A stretch of 64,000 bases of DNA from NCBI RefSeq assembly GCF_963855985.1, contig NC_087107.1, forward strand, positions 7,502,001 through 7,566,000, in the 5' to 3' direction. The translations under genes were made by a program, and so were the position numbers. Numbering within the stretch: the first letter of the stretch is position 1; each line of letters opens with the position of its first letter. Of the stretch, positions 56,963-64,000 are shown in pieces. Source of the DNA: Ostrinia nubilalis (lineage: Eukaryota > Arthropoda > Insecta > Lepidoptera > Crambidae). A model generated the notes under the pieces. The model searched no databases and was not told where the DNA came from. It worked only from the letters and a program-made list of their open reading frames with translations.

Positions 56963-58509
56963 GTTGGTACTTGTTTGAATATAAATGTTAGGTACCTAAT
57001 ATTAATAAATACAGTATAAAATAAACTATTCGGAACTTAACGACCAAGTTCGTTAAGAAAAAAAAAGTGATCCATCGATCTGTCTTACGTTTTAGTATGA
57101 AGTGATTGAACAAATAAATATTAATGTGACTATTGTTCTATTACTATTCAGATATTTATATAAACAGCCTTTCTTGTTCACGGCAATCTTCATAATAGAG
57201 GCAACTAAGATTTTTTTGTGATAAGTGACTAGACTAGGTACGGTACGGCATATTACCTTCACCTTTTTCGTACGGAATAAAATAAAAGTGACAGTCCAAG
57301 CCAAAAGGTCATCGGAAAATTTAAGATTTTACTTTGCTATTTCAGGTTGGATTTAAACCGAATACCTTTAGCTTGACTTAGGCCGAGTTGCACCATCTTA
57401 CTTTAACATTGATAAACGCCAAAAATCTGTCAAACTCCATACTAAAAACACCGGATAACATTAAAGTTACGGTTAAAGTTAGATGGTGCAACTCAGCCTT
57501 AGAAGAAAACTATTAAAATTAGCTAATTTCGTTGTTTACATTGTAACAAAATTTTAGTCTCTAAAGGGTAACTACTTAATATCTGGCATGATGGAACAAC
57601 GGTGCACACTGGTTCACATCGTGTAATACGCATTTCGAAAGGCTTACCAATATCTCCGTAGCTTAAACAAGTAGTTAAAGCAATCGCTCGGCAAATTGAA
57701 AGGTCGTGGTCAATTCTCTCATGTGAAAAATTAGTTATGTTTGCTTTAGTTATTATCAAACAAAATGATAAGCTAGGATATAGGATCTTTTTTATCGCTC
57801 TAGTAAATGTACATAAATTCTGAATTACTTAATTGAGATGCCTAAAAGAGGGAGAACCTACCTAAAGTGTTAAGTACATTTTGAGTACGTATGTAACGCA
57901 GTTACTATTAAGTTGCACTTAACCAGTAATCCACGAAGTAACGTAAAACATCTCAATCAAAGAGCACAATCATTGCATAACAGTCCGACTGACCAACTAT
58001 CGAAGACATGAGGCGGCCGAGAGAGGTATTGCATTACGTTCCCTGTCACGTAGGAACAGTTTTTGCAGTGTACTCTTAGCCGTTCGACGGGTTAGTTCAC
58101 CATACCATCATTGCGATACCGCGCGTGATTCCTTGAAACGGAACGTTCGAACGCGGGAAAACTGCGAATTAAACTTTTGAATTTGAAACTGGCTAGCGCA
58201 AGGCATAAAATTAAAAAGTTTTTAATTCAATTTTAGAACGCTCGGAATTAGAACCACGATCGTCTTCTGTTATTATTTGTTGCGACATTTTCTCTTCAAT
58301 ATTCGAAAGGGTCGTTGACCTTTTGACAAATATAAATGTTTGCAAATAATGTTACAAAGTTTAAAGTATTTAAATATTCATAAGTGTTTTTGTGTATGAC
58401 TAGAATGGAACGTTTTGAGGAATTACGAAATCGCTAATTTATATTTTGTTTTTATCTCGAAAGTGCCTAGTTGTGTATTCATTTGTGTAAGTGTAAGACG
58501 CTTCCGAAG
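56963..58509 (+). other. Intron of 1a isoform / region between the two first exons
   Basis: Contains MITE B (57381-57498) and otherwise AT-rich unassigned sequence. 58010-58150 is CpG-richer (CGACGGG, CCGCGCGTG, GGAACGTTCGAACGCGGG), a plausible promoter zone for exon 1b. Confidence 0.45.
57381..57498. repeat. MITE family B, copy 6, with TTA duplication
   Basis: 118 bp. GGCCGAGTTGCACCATCTTA and AGATGGTGCAACTCAGCC are inverted ends, and TTA flanks both sides (57378-57380 and 57499-57501). Same length as the copy at 38856. Confidence 0.82.
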
Positions 58510-58687
58510 ATGGAGTTGAGTCGGTTGTTAAGTTCGAGCATTTTTATGGTAATGCTATTGAGTTATCAAGTGCACGGGCAAGAGATTGCCTTTGAGTTAC
58601 CAGTGCAGTTGGTTGGATTCCCTTTTATTATCGGTAGTGTTCGACTCACGAATTTCTTGAAGAAACTGAGCTATTCTCTTAGTCCAG
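58510..58687 (+). CDS. Secreted DM4/DM12-like protein, first exon 1b
   Basis: ATG at 58510 (context GAAGATGG). A signal peptide ([20 protein letters not shown], then VHGQ) leads into [19 protein letters not shown] and [13 protein letters not shown]. The donor is CCAG|GTTAGT in phase 1. It joins cleanly to the exon at 62854. An N-terminal signal, a short beta-rich FP-containing segment, then a cysteine helix segment is the general plan of the insect-specific DM4/DM12 family, whose function is unknown. It is closer to exon 2 than 1a and is the better candidate for the main isoform. Confidence 0.75.
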
Positions 58688-61099
58688 GTTAGTATGATTA
58701 CTTAGTTTGTGAAGTCTGTATTTAATATTTTTTTATTACATTTAATTAGGTACTTTAACTGTAAGGAACTGAAAGGTTTAGTTATTTCAATGAACGAGCA
58801 CATAACGTCTACATTATATTTTTGGAATATTCAAGAGCTGAGGTAACCCTTTGTGTTTCCATTCCGAAGGTATTTGAGAGTAATTACAGTGCAAGATTTG
58901 ACTTAAGTATTGGTACACCTAAAACAGAATCTTTCATTTCATGATTTCGAGCAATATGTACCTACTCATAGAGATTTTCTGAGCATTCATTATTATATCC
59001 ATGTAAATGTTACTGTTTTTATCTATAAAATTACACTTATTTCATATTAAAGTCCCTTAATCACTCGACAAATGTTCGCCGTCCGAACTGACCCAATAGC
59101 CAAGTGACCAAGTTAAGCGAAAACGCAATCCACGTTATGAAACCAGCGACCGGTTTGCCCGAGCATTTGTCGCGTACCAGTATTGCACCGTTTTCTTGAC
59201 AGCACTAATATTAAAAGGCGGTTTGGATACTTGTGTTAAGTTCGGGCTGTATCTAAATCTTCATGTGTGTGTGTTTTTTTATTGTCACAAAATCTGAGGG
59301 CACAGCGAAGCCACATGTTTTGACTAAGAAGTAGAGTTTGTGAATTTAGTACTTGTAGAGTTAAGGCATTTAGAGTTAGACGCTTAGCTCTACCTACACT
59401 TTATGCTTATCCCTCACAATTTATTTACAATGATACAGTTTTTCTTAATGAAATGTTTTTGTTGTGGTCATAACATATAGAAAATTTAATTTTTAAAGTT
59501 GCTTAATTAACTCGTTCTTTCCTGTTCAGAAATTCCAATCAAACCTTACTAAAATCCTACAGAGCCTTTAATTTCGGTCGCTTGGTTCCTCATAAACCTT
59601 CATACGTCATATTAAGTCAGTCCTGTAGGATTTTCCAACATGGCGTTTGGCGCCAACTGCCTAGACGAAAGGCACTTTTTCACATTCATCATCCGCCCTA
59701 TCAGATCAACGATAGTATTATGCCCAGATGACTTCAGATCAACTGAAACATAGCATCTTATATACCTACTTGTAATATGTATTACATTACAACAAAAATG
59801 TGTAGCCGATGTGCTGTCGACACTATATCACGCGCAATTTACTGACGCATTGCCTTTGACATTTATTTATAGCCGGCTGCAGTGATGTTTGCATTTTTAT
59901 TCGTACGCATTGCAGAATCATATCGGTTGGGTTGTTTATTGCCTTGCAAATGTATTTGCGAATTTCGTGGTGTTCAATATTCCAAGCTGATAGTAGGTAG
60001 TAAATTCAATTGGTTCAGGCGGGCAGGACGACATTGTTGTTTTGCGGACACGACATAGTATTGTATTCGGTCATTTGATAGATATTTGATGGAAATATCG
60101 CCCAATGTTAAGTGTAGAGTTACACATTCCTAAAAATTGATATTGACTCTTTCTTGAAAAGGCTTAAATGATCCATGCCTAATAGCGCTATTATACACAT
60201 TTATGTCGACTCTTATACTTTTATTAATGGACAAAATTAAAATTCCACATTAAACTATGTAATAGAACTGGAACCTTCCAGATATAACGCACAAAACTGG
60301 TAGGTAATTTAGTTTACAGTATTTTACGTTTATTTTCACTGTTGCAAACTAAACGCTAATGCATAATAATGTGTTCACAGAGAATACAAACACAAAGCCT
60401 TCGTTACGTTCAGTTACGTTACAGTTTATGTTTCAATTCCAAGGATAATACAAACGTATAAGTTAATTAATTAACAGTGCATTAGCGTCTACTTTCATTA
60501 TTGTATGTATGAAACAACTTTGATTTTAAACAATAATTACAGGGTATTAATTATTATATTCGTGCCACAGCTTTATTACTAACTTAAAATAGAATTGTTG
60601 GTCGTAGCGTGATGATTAAGTATTATTACCTTCCTCTATAAATGGGCTAATAATGTTTCAAATCGGATCAGTAGTTCCTGAGATTTGCGCGTTCAACCAA
60701 ACAAACTCTTCGACTTTCTGGTATTAAGTAAACACCCTCTTTTGCTTCATATTCTATTTCTTTGGCTAGTTAGAGCAATATTTTAGTCCAAAGTGACTAG
60801 AACAGCTTTTCGGAGATGTCATAGAAGAACTGAAAAATTCCTGAAAATTGTGAGAATACCCACATTTCCCGGGTAATCCGCGTTTTAAATTCTGTGACGA
60901 TATCCATGCGAGCGTAGCCGAGCGTAAAAGCGTATAACTAAATAAATCAAGCTGCACTTCAGTGTGTCACATAAACAAGCCGGTATGCGTTTTAACCGGT
61001 CAAGCCGTGTAACACGGGCAATGTTAGAACTACCTGACTCACCGCCATGAATATGGATGGGGATGGTTACGAAATATAATGATTAATTACCTAATTATA
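58688..61099 (+). other. Intron 1 of the DM4/DM12-like gene, left part
   Basis: AT-rich. 60640-60710 holds a lepidopteran repeat piece (CAGTAGTTCCTGAGATTTGC GCGTTCAACC). No further exon recognised. Confidence 0.5.
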
Positions 61100-61364
61100 C
61101 AGGGTGTTAGGTAAATGGGTATATGAGCCGACACTAGCCCATGTTAACATGGTCATATAAATGGTATGGTGAAGTCAGAAAATTGATATCTTCATTTTAA
61201 TTATTTTATTTTTCATACAAATCAGATTTTATAAAAATTAATTTTGTATGAAAATTAAAAAAATTAAAATGATGATATCAAATTTCTGACTTCACCATAC
61301 CATTTATATGATCATGTTAACATGGGCTAGTGTCGGCTCATATACCCATTTACCTAACACCCTG
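61100..61364. mobile_element. TA-flanked palindromic element in the intron
   Basis: 265 bp. Starts CAGGGTGTTAGGTAAATGGG and ends with its inverse, with TA on both sides (61098-61099 and 61365-61366). The arms (about 115 bp) are almost perfect inverses around a small AT loop. Tc1/mariner-type foldback MITE. Confidence 0.85.
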
Positions 61365-62853
61365 TATACTTCAATGGTTATTCGCAACATCTAAGTAGTT
61401 TTTGTTGTAGAATTAAAATTTTCTTGTATTTTAACCAGGAGATATAAATAAATAGATAGTAGATTTAGATACGGGACTATTCCCACCTCTCGTTCCCACC
61501 ACTGCAACTCCTGTGTAGCCAGGATCTACAGCTTGACCGCCACAAAAACCCAACCAATGAAGGTCAAGTTTGTTTTTAGTAGATTTAGATAGTGCTACAT
61601 TAACCTATTCATAGGATTACATATTCCAATGGCATGTAGCTAAAAGACCATCGATTACAAACCGTTTTATCAACACACCCTTTTAAAAGTGTTTCAAGTT
61701 CAAAGCGAGAGTAATAATTAGTGAAAAAGTGACGTCATAAACGCTTTAACGATCAGTTGCCCTAATTGTAATAGAAGTACATACACAGAAGGCTTGATGC
61801 CATCACAAAAATACACAAACATGTCAGACTATTGATAATATTACGTCACGAGTCATTGTATAGAGCGTCTCGTATTACATCCTCATTGTGGCAAATCATA
61901 AATTTTAGGTTTTTGAATAAACCTAACAAGACAAGGGTCAATATGAACAATGCATTAAAATTACACATTTTATCAGTGCTTCCATTCATAGGTGTCTTAC
62001 TAATAAAAAACGTTTGGCGTTAGACATTATCATCACTCAATGAAAGTAAATTAAAATGAAAATATTTTGAAACACAATATTTGTTTTAAGAACCTAGACA
62101 TATAAATTATTCGCTATTTAGAATCAATGTAATATTATTTTACAGAAAGTTTTACAGAAAGTACAACGGTACTCCTGTTAAAGTGAGCCCACTGGGTTTC
62201 GACTTAACTATTTCCCGATTACGTCAGCTTTTACACTGACTACCCTTTTGAGCTTTTAGCCATTAGGAGGGTAATTGTTAAATGTTAATCAGTAAATTTA
62301 TCTGTTACCTCCTAACTTTTAGATTTAAAAATAAGTAGATACTGCTTATACTCCCCGCCGACTGGAGACTTTTATTTACTTATTCTGTGCTTTTATTTAG
62401 CAGATAGTTGAGCCCGATTCTAATTTGAGAATCGGCCGATACCAATGTGCGAAGTCCAACCCACCTATCGGCCGCCAAAGAGTCTGTACTGCGCCTAGGC
62501 TTATTGTTAGATCGTACGACCTGCCTTGTTATGAAAGGTCCACATTTACCTACATATTTAAATTGAACTAATAAAAAGCATTAATCTATGCTTAATATGG
62601 AATCAAGTTTTTTTTTATTATGGAAGCAAATTGTTTTGTAATAGGTACCACAGAATATAAATACGCACTAAAATGATACAGTGCAGCGTAGATGTTGTTG
62701 CAAAATTACTGTAAGCTAGGTTAAGGCTCTGTCAAGGTTAATTTACTAAAATAAAAATGTACAAAACAAAAGAGGTCGTTATTTTCAGAAAAATAATGAT
62801 TTGTAATTTGAATGTCATGCCATAATTAAATGAAACTAATCTTTCCATTTCAG
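61365..62853 (+). other. Intron 1, right part
   Basis: Holds a copy of the GCTGCAACTCCTGTGTAGCC repeat (about 61480-61540). Otherwise unassigned. It ends in a good polypyrimidine acceptor (CTTTCCATTTCAG). Confidence 0.5.
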
Positions 62854-63052
62854 CCACATACCGCTCCCGCAACCGGCGCGAGCTGACGTTTGTCGACGAT
62901 CCAGTCGAGCCGTACGACGCGGTAGAAGTTGAGAAGTACATCGTCGGGGAATTCGGCGCGCGAGCGTGCGTGTTCGAGCGCGTATGCGCGCATTACGCGG
63001 CGAGGGCGCGCGCGCATCCTCGGCCTCAGATGGACTGGCCTGATGTGTTCAG
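62854..63052 (+). CDS. Secreted DM4/DM12-like protein, second exon
   Basis: The acceptor TTTCCATTTCAG precedes it and the donor TTCAG|GTAAGG follows. 199 bp, entering in phase 1 and leaving in phase 2. It reads TYRSRNRRELTFVDD and then VEKYIVGEFGARACVFERVC, then HYAARARAHPRPQMDWPDVF. The segment with a Y..x(E) helix, G.RACV..R.C and a following W fits the DM4/DM12 cysteine block (C-x-x-R/E-x-C). The exon is strikingly GC- and CpG-rich and Arg/Ala-rich compared with its flanks. Later exons must lie beyond the window. Partial decayed copies follow at 63090 and 63213. Confidence 0.75.
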
Positions 63053-63089
63053 GTAAGGATTATTTCTTTAAGAAAGAATAATCTTTCCT

Positions 63090-63187
63090 AGAGTCATACG
63101 AAGTGGTAGAAGTCAAGAAGTACATCGTCAGGGAGCTCGGCTCGCAACCCCGCCACAGATGGACTGGCCTGCTGTATTTTGGTAAGG
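63090..63187 (+). pseudogene. Decayed partial copy of exon 2 (copy 2)
   Basis: CATACGAAGTGGTAGAAGTC, AAGAAGTACATCGTCAGGGA, GCTCGGCTCG and CAGATGGACTGGCCTGCTGT match exon 2 in order. The central cysteine block (GCGTGCGTGTTCGAGCGCGT region) is deleted. It even keeps a donor-like TTTGGTAAGG. Confidence 0.8.
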
Positions 63188-63212
63188 GAGACTTCTCTCT
63201 CTCCTCTCTTCT

Positions 63213-63281
63213 AGAGCTGTATGAGAAGAATGTAGAAATCAAGAAGTACATCATCTTGTAATTCAGCGCGCGAGCGTGCGA
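63213..63281 (+). pseudogene. Decayed partial copy of exon 2 (copy 3)
   Basis: GAGCTGTATGAGAAGAATGT, AGAAATCAAGAAGTACATCAT and TTCAGCGCGCGAGCGTGCG match exon 2. It includes the alanine/arginine block missing from copy 2 but lacks the 3' part. A TAA interrupts the frame. Confidence 0.75.
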
Positions 63282-64000
63282 ATCATTTCAATTTGAGACG
63301 ATTTAAATTGAATACCTGACACATAATACAACAGGCTTAATAAGAACTATGTGTTAGGTAGCTAAAGTGCATCAAGCTCTCTACATTCTCAACACTTATA
63401 CATAGCCATAATTAAGATAAGAATGCATATCCTCAAGCACTCTTATTATCGTTATTGTCTTAGCTCATGAAATTAGTCATTTCACTTATCAAGGCTACGC
63501 TGAGAATATTTATCTTTAATAACAATCTACTGAAGAAACCATCCAATAAACCGAAAACACGAAGTATAAAATTATGATAATAACTTGAGTATCTTTCAAC
63601 GAGAGAGTAAAAGTAAACAGAGGCTTCCATCCAATATCCACCGGTTATAACACTGTTAGTTCAGGATATTGTTACTGAGTGCTTTTATTGCCTTCAATTT
63701 AATTCGAATGCCGTTAAGATTCCAATTGCTTCTCAAACGGCTGGAAACACCGAAACGTTTTCCTTTATTTACTTGCGGGAATTAAAAATAATGTAAAAAG
63801 GTTATTGCTTTTTGAGAGGTTGGTTGTTTGGACAATAGCATTTTGTGTTGCTCGGCAATTCTATCTTTTACAATTTTTATTATCAGAAATTAAAGTTCCA
63901 AATGGTGCACTAGAGGTGCTCACCTTATGGTATATCTACTTACTTAACTTTATTAATTTTAAATAGCTAATTATTTTAATTATTATACTTGCGAGTAAAC
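63282..64000 (+). other. Downstream intron to window end
   Basis: AT-rich, no further exon recognised. Confidence 0.45.

Noticed and set aside
1..64000. CRISPR arrays, rRNA, bacterial operons, viral genes
   Set aside because: No regularly spaced repeat-spacer arrays, no rRNA-like conserved blocks, and no recognisable viral structural or envelope genes were seen. The context is an insect chromosome.

Overview
This is a piece of an insect nuclear genome, almost certainly from a moth or butterfly. It is AT-rich and intron-bearing, and it is packed with repeats I recognise as lepidopteran: RTE-type retrotransposon 3' tails ending in ACGAACGA or GATGAT runs, a tRNA-headed SINE with the ACCCATAGTACAAG core, the CCGGCCAAGTGCGAG...GGTACGGAACCCT repeat, Helitron-like CTAG|T ends, and many short MITEs. 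There are no bacterial-style operons, rRNA genes or CRISPR arrays. Repeat family names rest on recognition, since no database was searched.

Host genes are few and lie in the right half. (1) An apparently intronless secreted trypsin-fold protease at 36173-36895 has an intact triad, but the usual S1-pocket Asp is Arg and the Cys191 equivalent is Gly. (2) A secreted DM4/DM12-like gene enters at 56776 and leaves the window on the right. It has two alternative or duplicated signal-peptide exons (56776-56962 and 58510-58687), both in the phase needed by a shared exon at 62854-63052. Two decayed copies of that exon follow immediately. (3) A weaker candidate has a signal-peptide exon at 45627-45693 and a possible 40-bp exon at 49563-49602. 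(4) A promoter-like block with a CRE sits at 24540-24963.

The rest is mobile DNA. At the left edge a Jockey/CR1-like retrotransposon on the minus strand keeps an endonuclease-RT frame open for 768 codons to the border. Between 9 and 62 kb lie several very large foldback elements: two copies of a 1103-bp palindrome (9093-10195, 12365-13467), a 1.43-kb one (18171-19596), a 1.31-kb one (43274-44582) and two smaller ones (26435-26724, 61100-61364). A 1.4-kb TA-flanked DNA element (21506-22904) carries repeated AATAAGGCCTA boxes and a PHD-like relic. A hAT element with a clean 8-bp duplication is at 46205-46922 and a TTAA-flanked element at 48286-48932. A dead RTE copy (52800-54206) was itself hit by a MITE that duplicated TTA.

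The genes show no functional linkage to each other. The coherent story is a transposon-dense region around a small secreted protease and a rearranged secreted-protein gene. The most unusual signals are the density of long near-perfect palindromes, which could give long hairpin RNA if transcribed, and the exon duplication history of the DM4/DM12-like gene.
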